This document shows positions 1-10,874 of a stretch of DNA of 64,000 bases, piece after piece. Below the pieces are notes generated by a model. The model did not search any database, had not been told where the DNA came from, and saw only the letters and a list, made by a program, of their open reading frames with translations. The DNA is taken from contig NC_084896.1 in assembly GCF_958979055.1 (NCBI RefSeq), positions 25,546,501 to 25,610,500 of the forward strand, read 5' to 3'. The stretch is from Alnus glutinosa. Its lineage: Eukaryota > Streptophyta > Magnoliopsida > Fagales > Betulaceae. The translations under genes and the position numbers were made by a program. The number at the start of each line of letters is the position of its first letter. Position 1 is the stretch's first letter.

Positions 1-904
1 ACTGTTTAAGATCATCTTCACCGCAACATCTTTCCTTTGAAATTTTTGTAATCCTCCAAAAACAATTTGATCTTAACTTGATTTTCTTTTTCTGCTTTGT
101 CATAGGTGTAGACACGGTAGAGAGCAAAGACCGCTAGTACTAACAGAAATGAACCAAAGATGATACCTGCATTTTAAACATTCGTACGCAAGTGATCAAC
201 AAGAACTTGTTTCTCCCAATCGAATAATAAAAACTAGCTTCAAAGTGGCTAGTAGACGAGACTCACCAGTAATCTTTAACTTGGCTAATACATCTGTTAA
301 AGATTTAACAAAATTAGATTCTCATTGTAAATAACCAAACCAATATTGGCTTGAAGCAAGAGAGAAACTTGAGGAGAAATTGATTATACCTTTTGCATGT
401 TTGGTGAAGCACACCGTTTCTGATTCATTGCTATTATTCTTCAATCTACATCCCTTGCCTTTCTCTTCACAGTGTCTGCAATTTGGTCCGGACCACTTCA
501 ATTGCAGATTAATATTATCATAACCGAACACTACACCATGTGAAATTGATCGAAGATTATACATCTTTTTACAAGATGCAATGGGCAAATCGCTGATGTC
601 ATCATTATACGAAGGGAAGGCACGAACTTCGTGGCCTGGGCCGCTAAGACAAGAGATCGCATAGTCGGATTGTTTTTCTGTTGAGGAACAATTGAATAAG
701 GCAAAGTCTATCTGTGCAGGATAGATTAAACCCAGGATATCCACAGTGGTGTGAATGGCTGTTTAGTCGGAAGGGAAATCGAATGGCTGGGCCAAGGCTT
801 CCACACGGAAATTCATCACACCCATTTTGGCCTCCTCCAAGGCCTACGACAAAAACCAGAAACAAGAAGAAATATGAGATTGTCATTTCTAAGCAGATAC
901 CCAT
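1..904 (-). pseudogene. LRK10L receptor kinase, P1 minus gene, 5' part, broken
   Basis: This is the 5' part of a minus-strand LRK10-like receptor kinase; the rest of the kinase lies left of the window. Exons by homology to the 61.9-kb copy are 904-390 (signal peptide and GUB_WAK-type ectodomain), 293-267 (27-nt mini-exon) and from 166 leftward (membrane helix and kinase start). Against the 61.9-kb paralogue it has lost 173 bp in the ectodomain exon near 708-715, which is not a multiple of three and destroys the middle of the domain. It has also lost 16 bp and 90 bp near 30-42. The 90-bp loss removes the glycine-rich loop that binds ATP. Outside these gaps it is almost identical to the 61-kb copy, so the losses are recent. 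It is a host pseudogene; a short secreted ectodomain product is conceivable but unsupported. Confidence 0.88.
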
Positions 905-1335
905 CTCCGTGGTTGATATGTATGACTAAATAATTAAATTTATCTCTTTTTATTGGTTTAAGATTTTAAAATAAGTGGTGATTTAATATGGTATTAGAGC
1001 AAAAGTCTTGAATTCGAATTTTGTTCTTCTCATTTACCTCATTAGAAATAAATATTCTACGTGTGGGAGGTTCTAACATCATGTTAAATCACCATTTCTC
1101 TTAAAAATTTAACCAAATAAAAATAAATAAATTTAATTATTTAATCATTATTTAACTGGATGGTTTCTCAGCCTCAAGTATCGTATCTAAGCAAATATCA
1201 TCATGGTCCAAATATGGACTAGAAGCTTAGTGGGGTCGGCACAGTAACTTGTCAAACACTCAAGAAAGCTACCTGGCATCTTCGTTTTTAACTTTAAATT
1301 GATCACTTTGCCCCTCTCTCTTTCTCACACGCACA
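905..1335. promoter_or_regulatory. P1 divergent intergenic region
   Basis: 431 bp separate the start codons of the minus gene (904) and plus gene (1336), so both promoters must lie here. About half is occupied by a MITE-like foldback (926-1143). A pyrimidine-rich CT tract directly precedes the plus ATG, as in all four pairs. I see no convincing TATA box. Calling it a shared bidirectional promoter is inference from the geometry. Confidence 0.6.
926..1143. mobile_element. MITE-like foldback in the P1 divergent promoter
   Basis: The outermost bases are TAAATAATTAAATTT and their exact inverse. The inverted arms continue, imperfectly, for about 55-60 bp each side (left arm to about 985, right arm from about 1085). 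There is no coding capacity. Copies sit at the same place in P2 and P4 but not P3. I could not fix the target-site duplication because the ends are AT-rich; family unassigned. Confidence 0.65.
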
Positions 1336-4139
1336 ATGACAGGAAGAATGGCCTTCTCTGCTGGACTCTATGCCCTGATTGTTGTTGTACTTGTCCATCA
1401 AACTCGCAGTGCTGAGGATGGTCATCTCTGTTCTCCTTCTTCCTGCGGCGATATCCAAAACATAAGCAATCCGTTTCGATTACAAGACGATCCAGAAAAC
1501 TGCGGCAACGAAAATTATACCCTGTCATGTGAGAACAACAATACTGTGTTGTACTTATATGCTGGAAAATACTATGTGCGGCAAATCAATTACGATGACT
1601 ACACAATCCGAGTGGTAGACTCTGGTATTGATCAGGTATCCATCCCTCGCTATTTTCTAAACGGCAATAATTTCAGTTTTGGGGATTCATATGTCCGGTA
1701 TCGACAACGACGACAACGACATGGGAGATATTATAGGGAACTAATATCAAGGAGTACTGTGGTTTTCGTGATGTGTGAAAACCGGGTGAATTCGCCGTTG
1801 TATTTGGAGACTTCTACTTGCTTTAGTAGTAATGGATCAGACTCAGAGTATTCTTCCAACTCTTCCAAGACGTATAGATATGTCAAAGTCGGCAGAACGA
1901 ATCCATTGGATGTGGAGGACTCGTGCCAAATAGAAGGAATGTCTCTGACATCGTGGCCAGGAAATGATGACCAACATGTTTCCTGTTCAGACGTCCACAA
2001 CGCACTGGTATATGGTTTTGAGCTTTCATGGCTCCAAGTTATGTGTGAATTAAGAAGCTGCGGATCAACAGACTCTTGCTACTTGGATGAGGCGAATCAT
2101 GTTCAATGTGATCGACAGTGGGGTATATCTATAGTAGCTTATCGTTATAGTGATTTATTTATGTTTCCAAGTTTGCAAAAGCTGATGTTATTGTTTTCTT
2201 TGTCAAAGCAGGAATGTTGCTCCTCAATGGTGAGTTTTCTCTCTCAAAAATTTGTTTGAATGATAATATAGATTTGTATAATGGAAAAGAATTGAATGAG
2301 TGTTGGGATGATGACACAAAGTTGGTAAATAACTTGTTAGAATATTAATTAAATGATTAAATTTATTATTTCTTATCAATTTTAATTTTTGAAATAATTT
2401 GTACGTGATTTACCATATAACCAAATGTTTCGGAATGTTGATCTCAAACTTTTATGCTTTGTTTAGATCTCAAAAACAATGAGCTAGGAATATGATCGAG
2501 AAGGAAAAATATCAAATTTCTTAAGAGAGACAAGCTTCCTCTATTGAATATAAGTTTCCTTTTTTCCGTAACGTAATCGAAATCTTGTTTATATACCAAC
2601 CTCAGTAGCTAAACAACAGTGAGAATCCACAAAATCAATTAAGCTAGCTGATTAATGAATTTAAGTTTTTGATCAATTATCTGCTAATTAATTCATATTT
2701 TCCTTTCTGTTGCAGATTTTTTTCGGGGACTAACGATCATTGGTAAGAACTTGTTTCTCTCCCTTGATCTTCTTCAATTTTTTTTTAACAGATTATTCCT
2801 TAGAACGTGAAACATGAAAATTGTTTGAACGTGCATATGATGAAAATATTTATGAAATTTATTGGAAAAAGACAACAAATACCATACTTATTTGTAAGGA
2901 TTAACGAAGGATATTAATTGGAAGTTGTTACTAACTTTTCCAACTAAAAATAAAGGTGTTGACACCAATGCAACAATAAATTTGTCTTCTTCTAATATGT
3001 AATTTGGATGTTCATGCCCAGGAGAATACCATGCCCCAATAACTATATTAGGGACTCCATGTGTGATTGTGTTTTTTATATGCAAAGGACGTAGAAGGCA
3101 TTTATTTATGTATGATGCTGTTGAAGAATTTCTGCAAGCCCACAACAACCTCTTGCCAAGAAGGTACTCTTACTCAGAAATTAAGAAGATGACCAAAAGT
3201 TTCAAGGACAAATTGGGTGAAGGAGGCTATGGCACTGTATATAAGGGAACACTTCAGAGTAGCCAACTTGTAGCTATAAAGATGTTAGGAAAATCCAGAG
3301 CCAATGGAGAAGAATTTATAAATGAAGTTGCAACTATTGGGAGGATTCACCATGTTAATATAGTGCAGTTTATTGGATTTTGCGTTCAAGGGTCAAATAG
3401 GGCTATTATATATGAATTCATGCCTAAAGAGTCTCTGAATAAGTACATTTTTTCGACAGAAGAAAGTAATGTCCTAAACTACAAGAAAATATATGATATT
3501 GCTATAGGAGTTGCGCGTGGGATTGAATATTTACATCGAGGATGTGACATGCAAATTTTGCATTTTGATATCAAACCTCACAACATTCTTCTTGATGAGA
3601 ATTTTACTCCTAAGGTTTCTGACTTTGGCCTTGCAAAATTGTATCCAGTAAATAACAAAATTGTTTCTTTGACTGCAGCAAGAGGGACATTGGGATATAT
3701 GGCTCCTGAATTATTCTACAAAAATATTGGAGGCGTCTCTTACAAATCTGATGTTTACAGTTTTGGAATGTTATTGATAGAAATGGCGAGTAGAAGAAAG
3801 AACATTAATGCATTTGTAGAGCATTCAAGCCAAATTTACTTTCCTACTTGGGCCTATGACCAATTGCACAATGGAAAGGACATAAAAATAGAAGATGCCA
3901 CGGAGGAGGAAAAGAAAATGATTAAGAAAATGATCATAGTTGCATTATATTGCATACAGATGAAGCCTAGTGATCGCCCTTCAATGAACAATGTCATAGA
4001 AATGCTTGAAGGAGAAGTTGAATGCTTACAAATGCCTCCCATGCCTACCTTATCATCACCAGGGAGACCCATAATGGATGCTGCGGAGAATTTGAATCAA
4101 AGTTGCTCTTCAATTCAATCGCATGAATCAAATCAATGA
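1336..4139 (+). CDS. LRK10L-type receptor-like kinase, P1 plus gene (intact)
   Basis: Predicted cell-surface Ser/Thr receptor kinase. My model is join(1336..2122, 2212..2229, 2716..2742, 3022..4139): every border is GT/AG, both mini-exons are multiples of three, and the total is 650 codons including the stop. Residues 1-25 are a signal peptide. About 30-255 is a cysteine-rich GUB_WAK_bind plus WAK_assoc-type ectodomain with N-glycosylation sites (NNT, NGS, NSS). About 280-300 is a short membrane helix followed by a basic KGRRR stop-transfer. The kinase spans about 320-610, with GEGGYG (343-348), catalytic Lys364 in VAIK, HFD (Asp460, so non-RD) and DFG (Asp478). The ATG is chosen by conservation with the other three plus genes. 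It pairs head-to-head with a broken minus gene. Role in pathogen or cell-wall sensing is family inference. Confidence 0.88.
2349..2412. repeat. Single MITE arm in the intron of the P1 plus gene
   Basis: This intronic AT-rich stretch resembles one arm of the foldback found in the divergent promoters (TAAATGATTAAATTTATT then a GTGATTTA-like end). No partner arm is nearby. Equivalent remnants lie near 25450-25515 and 63395-63455, and a poorer one near 48470-48510, so it is older than the array. Confidence 0.4.
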
Positions 4140-5858
4140 GCTAAATTTTAAATGCAAATTAATTGATGTGTTAGTCTTCTAAATAATTAGTTTTCTAATA
4201 TGCATTTGATAGCACAAAAACGCTTGATATTTATGTTTAGTAAATAAGAGTTCCTTTGATTGATAACAACTCTTATAATTATTAAATCATATTTTTTGTG
4301 TTCGGATTCCATTTTCTCATGCTTAACCATTGAATAGAGTTTCAGTTTGAGAAGTCATGATGTTGTTCTTCATCATCTACTAGTTATTCGTTGCTTTGTG
4401 GTTTGGAATATTGGATTGTATATACTAATCCTTGTCACTAAGAGATAATCATGGTCACAATTCATAAATTTATGTTTTTGAATATGTGGAAGACTACGAA
4501 CATTTCAAGCAACTGTTTTTTCAAAACTTTGGAAGAATACAATGAAACAAATATCAGGTTGTCCGAAAACTAAATTGTAAATGAAAGGACATTGGTGTGC
4601 GGAAACCTCAAGAATACCTTCGATCATATGAGTGACTTCCCTCTCATAGGGCTTCGATATAATGACACATCTAGTAGGAATAGTGCCCCAAAACTCAATT
4701 TTTGTTTTAACATTTTTATTATTGATAAAGTTGTTTATTTTCTAAGAATTTCAAGAACATTGGGCATTAGATATTTATTTTATAAATATGGTCCATAAGT
4801 TACATTATATGTGGTTTAGATATGTTAACGAGATTAATGCACAGAAGATCTAAATCATAATTCTTTGTGACTTATAAACCTTAATTCATAGTCGGTGATG
4901 AAATTGGGCATTTCATCTAATAAGACGATAAAATATCAATCGTGATGATTTATCTTTATTGTGAAAATAATTTTAACACCTTGCTCTTTAATTAGGGTTA
5001 AATGTTTTATAACTATTGCTTATGTATCTTAGAGTTGGTTCTAAGTACTTAAGTGGGGAGAAAAATGTGATTTTTTTTTTTCTTTTTTCTTTTTCTAATT
5101 AAATAGGGACAAAACTAAAGGTTACAAGGGAGGAGAAAAATGAGAATTGGTTTAGAAGGAACTTTAGTTTCGACAATCACCAACAACTTCTCCCAATAAA
5201 AGCAAATGATGGGAAGGCTCAGGCAACTTTATTGGCAAATAACTTAACTGCTTCTTTTGGTAGTAACTTTTTGTTTTTATAAAGGGACTCTAACCATCAT
5301 TCTAGCTATCAACAAAGCCAAGCTATTTATAGATTAATGGATCTTCTCCCCACATAGTAGATATTTACCAATAGCTTAATTAAATTTTTTCAAAGTTAGA
5401 CTGTATCAAAAGTTTTTACGACTACCAATTTTCGTGCACACCAAATCACCAACGAAGTCGTTTCTCACATTGTGTTTGGAAGCATTCACAATTATTCTCC
5501 TATTTTCTTCCATTAGAATCAATAATAACAAAGATCTTCCGGTGTAACCCTATTTCCTATATTATTTAGGAAATATTATATATATATATAAAACACATAT
5601 ACATTAACAAAAGTATTTCATTTTTAACTTTGTAAATGTTAAAAACGTTATCATTATAAAGTTAAAAAATAATAAAAGTAAACTTTATACAAATTTATAT
5701 AATCTTGTACAAGTTCAGCCAAATTTATACGAGTTTGACTGAATAGATGTGCTCAATTTCTGTTATGCTCTCAATTTCTATTATGCTTGATTTATTTAAT
5801 AACAAACCAAACTCTTAGCTCGAGCTATTTAGCTTAGTTATTACCCATAAACTTGGAT
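4140..5858. other. Conserved tail downstream of the P1 plus gene
   Basis: No credible gene. The sequence is collinear with the regions downstream of the P2 and P3 plus genes (27377-29600 and 50638-52910), including a stretch near 4500-4700 that looks like a decayed coding fragment I do not recognise. At about 4973-4985 it has the empty site for the Cassandra element that interrupts the two other copies. It ends at the solo LTR. Confidence 0.7.
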
Positions 5859-8800
5859 TGTAAAGGCCAAGCAATTAAATAGGGCATTTGACATTTAATA
5901 AACGATATTTATTAAATAAGATAGGACTATTAATAAGTTTTAAGTAGACAAACTTATATGATTGAAATAAAAATGAGTCTAAGATAAAATATTGAAAATT
6001 AGAATAATGAAAAAAATTAATTGCATTGACGAAATATGGTTAGAGTAAATGTAGAGTCAAACATTAATTGTCAAAAGATATGATCTTTAAATTAGTGGGG
6101 TCCTGCAATGATTTAATGAGTGGGGGCTTGAAATAAAAATGTAATCCTACATTGCCACGTGGCAGCCTGTGGTTGGCTGGAAGAAGATAACATTATCTTC
6201 TCCTCAACCACTCACAAACTGACACATGTCCCACCCACTTCCTCTCTCTTCCTCTTTCTTTTCTTTTTCTCTTTTTCCCCTTTTCTCTCCTGATTGCACG
6301 CCCATCTCTCTTTTCCTTTTCTTTCTTCTTTTTCCCTTCTTTTCTCTACCTCACCTCTCTGTTCCCACGCATCTCTGTAGCTCTCTCCCCATTTCTTCTC
6401 TTCTACTCTTCTTTCTCTCCTCTTTCTTCTCCTCCATCCCGTGCAGCAGCTTCTTCCCGCTCCTTTCTCTCACATTTTTCCCCTTCTCTTCGGTGCACTG
6501 AGTCACCGTGAAAGTGAGATCGTGGGAGACCACAGCTGTGGTGCGGTGGTCAGGCCACCGGCGTTTTGAGTGGGTAGCAGCTGAGCCGTGATTTCCGGCC
6601 TTTTTGGGCAAAGATCAGTCCATAGTTTTGCTCCCTTAGCTCGTTAATGTCCAACAAAAATCCAGCAAGGTAAATTCTATTTCTTTAGCTCATGGGTATT
6701 TGATTTTGGGAATAAATCCTAGTGATTTGATAAGATTTGTGTCTAAATCTCTTGGGTTGATTGGAAAATGAGAGAGAGATACCGAGAGAAATCTGCAGAA
6801 ATTGAGGGAAAGCCCGAAATGTGAGATGCTGTCCGGCCATGAGAGACGAAGAAGGGAAGGAGAAGCAACGGTTCATGGGTTCCGGCCATGGGCCTTTGTG
6901 GGGTAATTTCTAGCATTTTTCTTGTGTTTTTATGTTACCCATTGATTATAAAGCACGAAAACCATGTGTATGGTTTAAGATTTGTTTAGATTCGGATTTT
7001 AGGTTAATATGGTGATGGGTTTCGGTTTTTGTGATGATATATTGGTGTTTGATGATTCTAAAATGGGTTTTGGGTTTGTATCCTTGAATTATGATTGATG
7101 GGTCTCTTTGGAGATTGATCTAAGTTGGAATCTTAGAGTTGTTATGATCTTCGGTTTAGAAGACTAATTTTTATGGGTATTGTTGTTGTGGAAAATTCTG
7201 GTTTGGTTATTTGGTTATCGCCGAATGGAGTGAGTGGTTTGGTGGGTGTTTTGGGGCTTTCGGTGGTTTATGTGTATGATTCTTTGATGGTGTTTTCTTG
7301 TGTTTTGTTGATGAAATTATGGTGTGAATGAGGGATGATTTTGGGATTCTTTGTTGTGGATTTATGGTGTTGGGTTGATTGGCCTTGCTTGTTTTGCTAG
7401 ACTAGGAGTGATTAAATTTCTAGTTGAAATTCTAATGGGGTTATTGATTCTTTTAGGATCATTGAGTTGATTTACTATGGTGATTGACGCTTGTGGGTAG
7501 TTTATTGGACTTTTGATGTTAATTTTGGATAACTTTTGTTGGCTATGGATGATTGGTTATTAATGGCTGATTTGTGATGTGTGGTGGTGGCTGGTTTTGG
7601 ATTTGCATTGATGGAGGTTGTGATTTTGATGAGTTGGAATTTGATATCGGTTGGGTGTTTTGATTTTGAATGGGTATTGAGGTTTTGGATTGATTTTTAG
7701 TATGAATTCTAGGTTGTTGTTGATTGAGTTTGAAGCTTGAACTTGATGATGGGTTTTAGTTGCCTAGAAATTTAGTTTTGAGTGGGTACGTAATTAAATG
7801 ATTTTTGGTAGTTGGGATATGTAAATTTAGTGTTGACGTTAATTGAAGTTGGAACTAAGTGCTATGGATCTTGGCTCTAATAGTATTTATTAATGTTATT
7901 TTAGTCCTTTGATTTCCATTAATGTTTGAGTTATTTGGATTGGGAAAGTATTGAAATTTTTGGTGATATGGATGGGTATTTTGATGGTAATCCAAATCTG
8001 GATTTGAGAATTGTAAATTGAGTATTATGCTTATGGAATGGAGTTGAAGCTTTGATGGGTGTGTCTTTATTGGATTTCATGGATGAGTTTGATTTCTAGT
8101 TAAGTGGTGATTCTTTGATGAAGCTTAGCTCTCGGTGGCAATTCATCTTAAGGAATTATATTAGATTGTGTAATACAATTCTAGTCTTCATGTAAGTTGT
8201 TGAGAATGAGTCTTGATATGTAAATGAGGATTTTGATGATATGTTGGATAAGGTTGATTCAATTAAGTTAGATTCTTTATTATGGTTTAATTGGATGCTT
8301 TAAAAATAATAGAAGTATCTTAAAGATAGTAAGTGTGATAAAATATAAACCTACAAGCGAGGATTGACCTAATAGTAGTTAAAGGAGCTTAATTGGTTCT
8401 AGTGATCGAGTAATGCGACGGGTGAGCACACGGGTAATTTATGTGTCATAAGGTATGGGGTTCAATAGCGTAGTCTAACGATACCTATGTTTGCAGGATA
8501 GTGTCCGGATTGGAGACTTCAATGGGTTCTCTGATGTAGAGTTCGAGTCATGAGTCCAATGCAGCCAAAGTGAGTATTCTACTCACTGAGAAAAGATATT
8601 TTTCGTATTTTATAGAAATGCAAATGATAGATGATTTTCTATTGAACCAACGATATGTTAACATGTATGCTTTGAATGTTTTAAGTAATTTCAATTATGT
8701 TGAAATGTCAATGATGTTATGAAATGATGCATAAATGAAATGTTTGAATCGATTTAAAGTGTCTGAATATGTACTGCAATTATGCAAAGAAAAATAAAGA

Positions 8801-8896
8801 AAACTTCATGTTGATTGGTTCATTGTATTTGAAGAGAGCATGATTTGTAAAGAATAAGAGTATAGAGTTTGAGTTGTAAAGCATAATGCATGAACA

Positions 8897-8974
8897 CATA
8901 ATAAAGAAGAGAGCGTGAGGCTCATAATAAAGAAGAGAGCGTGAGGCTCATAATAATGAAGAGAGCGTGAGGCT
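8897..8974. repeat. Three 26-bp tandem repeats in the solo LTR
   Basis: The unit (CATAATAAAGAAGAGAGCGT plus GAGGCT) occurs three times head to tail, the third copy with a single change. Confidence 0.85.
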
Positions 8975-9021
8975 CATAATGAACAAAAAGACTTTCATGA
9001 GCATGCATAGCATTGTTTAAA

Positions 9022-9223
9022 TTGTGTAATGTTTTCATGATAAGAATATTGTAGTTTTGCTAGACGTATTAGTATGCATAAGAGTCTTGATAGAAAAAGA
9101 ACTTATGTATATTGGTATCGGATTGTGTGATGTTTTTATGAAAGTATATTGTAGTTTTGCTAGACGTATTAGTATGCATAAAAGTCTTGATAGAAAAAGA
9201 ACTTATGTATATTGGTATCGGAT
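9022..9223. repeat. Two 100-bp tandem repeats in the solo LTR
   Basis: Two adjacent copies with period 100 bp (for example GTAGTTTTGC at 9051 and 9151) differ by a few changes clustered in the first 30 bp. Confidence 0.85.
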
Positions 9224-9970
9224 GGTTGCATGATTTAAATGCCATTGTGTTCTATAACGAATCTTTTACGTATAATACTAGCTGCCCAGTGTATTTAAAT
9301 GTTTGCTATTAGTCGGTGTTTGCTATATCAGCTATGGGGGTTTTTCAAACAAAGTTTATAAAATTGGTAGCTGTTATAGTGTACGCACGACTAAAAAATG
9401 AAAAGTTGGTTCTTTACGAAAACTCAGTGAATAGTATACCTCTGAGGTCTTAGTGTAATTATTTATGCTAAGATGGTGGGCTCATAATTCCACCTATACG
9501 GATGTGGCGAACCTCCACAACCGTATAGATGATGTTTCTTTGGCTGCAGGTATTCCGGTCGTAGTATATGGTGTTGTAGAAGTATACTGAGGATATTATG
9601 ACTGAAGCTCAACGCGACGGTTGTAATGTGTTAGACCGCGGGATGTCTATTCCTTTAGGTATTTTGATTATGGCTTGTGACGCTTGTGCCACATGATCTT
9701 TGTTAAGCCATTTATGTGATGTATTTAATTCGAGGAAAGATTTAATCATATAGTTATTTAATGGCTCTTTGTTGTAATTATTTGTGATAGATGTATAAGA
9801 TGTGATTTCCGCTATTAGGTTATGTTTTCCGCTGCATAGTTGATAGATGTTATACTCTGATTCGCCAGGTACATATTATGGGGTATGTACATATGTTGGC
9901 TTTGCGACATATCGTCGTGTCACTGTGATGATCCGTTTATATTTTAAGGGATTAATGATTATGTGGATGT

Positions 9971-10008
<38 letters not shown>

Positions 10009-10024
10009 GGGTCGTCACATGGAT

Positions 10025-10530
10025 GCACAACAGGGGAATATACACGATATTAAAACCGTCAGATTTGCTGTGGATATTAACATCTTATAGTTTTTCATCC
10101 TTCATTGGAAGTTACAAAACAAATTCACTAATTTTAGTCCCATAATATAAAAATTATTCTCACGTCAAGCCAATATTTTATTTAACAATCCAATAAACCA
10201 GAACCAGACGTTACAACAAATGGATTGAACATGACCATCTTATAAGCAATTGATTCATTTACAACTAGCAAGCCATTTTATGTACAAATTATCTTAATTT
10301 AAACCATTTTATTCACTTTCGATTTCTTTTGGTTTCTTTTGATTTGAGAAAATAAATGATGTTGTACAATAATCACCAATTTCCAAGAAAGTAAACAAAA
10401 AAGTGGCACAGAACAGAAGCAAACTCCTTTCTTAAGAATTAATAGAGCTACATCTTATAAAAATATTTGAAGTGCGAGGATCTAAGCGCTGTAACGGCAG
10501 ATCATCACATATTAATTGTTTGATCTTCAC
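10025..10530 (-). pseudogene. PTEN2-like gene remnant, 3' region without last exon (unit 1)
   Basis: Collinear with the 3' flank and final-exon region of the PTEN2-like fragments at 29.6 and 52.9 kb. Here the final coding exon (about 0.5 kb) has been removed near 10315-10345, leaving 3'-flank and intron sequence around a short unrelated filler. It sits directly right of the solo LTR. Confidence 0.65.
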
Positions 10531-10600
10531 CTTGTCAAATCCGTCAAGATCATTGGTGTTTAAAACTTTTCTATTTTCCGTCATCGTTGTGTTTAACCAG
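10531..10600 (-). pseudogene. PTEN2-like fragment, C2-domain exon (unit 1)
   Basis: The minus strand reads WLNTTMTENRKVLNTNDLDG then FDK, matching from memory the segment after the C2 core in plant PTEN2 phosphatases. It has a plausible acceptor (TTTTCAG at 10607-10601) and donor (AAG|GTGAAG at 10531/10530). Exons before the C2 region, including the phosphatase domain, are absent, so it is a gene fragment. Confidence 0.75.
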
Positions 10601-10695
10601 CTGAAAATCACAGAAAAAGTAATACATTTCAATTTCATTTCTGAAAAGCATAACAAGAGAGTGATTTATTGGGGAAGAAGCCGAATTACTGACAA

Positions 10696-10824
10696 GTAGA
10701 AATCTCCTTGACGGTCATGAAAATGGACTTTGAAGTCCCCAGCCAACTCCGTCAGACCTGGCTCCCCTGGCAAAGCAAAGACCATTACCCCCTTCTTGGG
10801 CGCACTAAACCAAAAATCTTCTGG
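10696..10824 (-). pseudogene. PTEN2-like fragment, preceding C2-domain exon (unit 1)
   Basis: After a clear acceptor (CTGCAG) the minus strand encodes PEDFWFSAPKKGVMVFALPG, then a GEPGLTELAGDFKVHFHDRQ stretch and GDFY, the signature C2-domain sequence of plant PTEN2-type phosphatidylinositol phosphatases. The following donor looks damaged. No catalytic-domain exon (HCxxGxxR) is found upstream, so this is a fragment without enzymatic capacity. Confidence 0.8.
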
Positions 10825-10874
10825 CTGCAGAAATAATAGAGGTTTATGAAATCCCAAATTTGTCAAAAGAACTC

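Larger units (their letters stand above)
5859..10019. mobile_element. Solo LTR, 4.16 kb, probable Ty3/gypsy
   Basis: A single block begins TGTAAAGG, ends GGGTCGTCACA (TG...CA) and is flanked by the 5-bp target-site duplication TGGAT (5854-5858 and 10020-10024). The host sequence on either side rejoins exactly as in units 2 and 3. It holds no gag or pol signal and no second LTR, so it is a solo LTR left by recombination. Its features are a pyrimidine-rich tract (about 6235-6480), a long GT-rich middle, internal tandem repeats and a 30-odd A run just before its end. Assignment to a long-LTR gypsy family is inferred from length and end sequence. Short open frames inside it are chance. Confidence 0.85.

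Noticed and set aside
1731-2000. Antisense open frame across the ectodomain exon (also at 24751, 47838 and 62775)
   Set aside because: It is a shadow of the conserved receptor exon on the other strand, with no start context or domain.
6226-6501. Open frame rich in Ser/Phe/Leu/Pro
   Set aside because: It is the translation of a pyrimidine-rich tract inside the solo LTR, with no domain.
8897-8974. CRISPR-like short repeats
   Set aside because: Contiguous tandem repeats without spacers in a plant LTR.
9847-10053. Small open frame with a poly-Lys run
   Set aside because: It runs through the A tract and over the end of the solo LTR into host sequence, so it cannot be a real gene.
10025-10824. 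Helitron or Pack-MULE as carrier of the PTEN2 fragments
   Set aside because: I saw no Helitron-type CTRR/hairpin end or long terminal inverted repeats bracketing the fragments; simple segmental duplication explains them.
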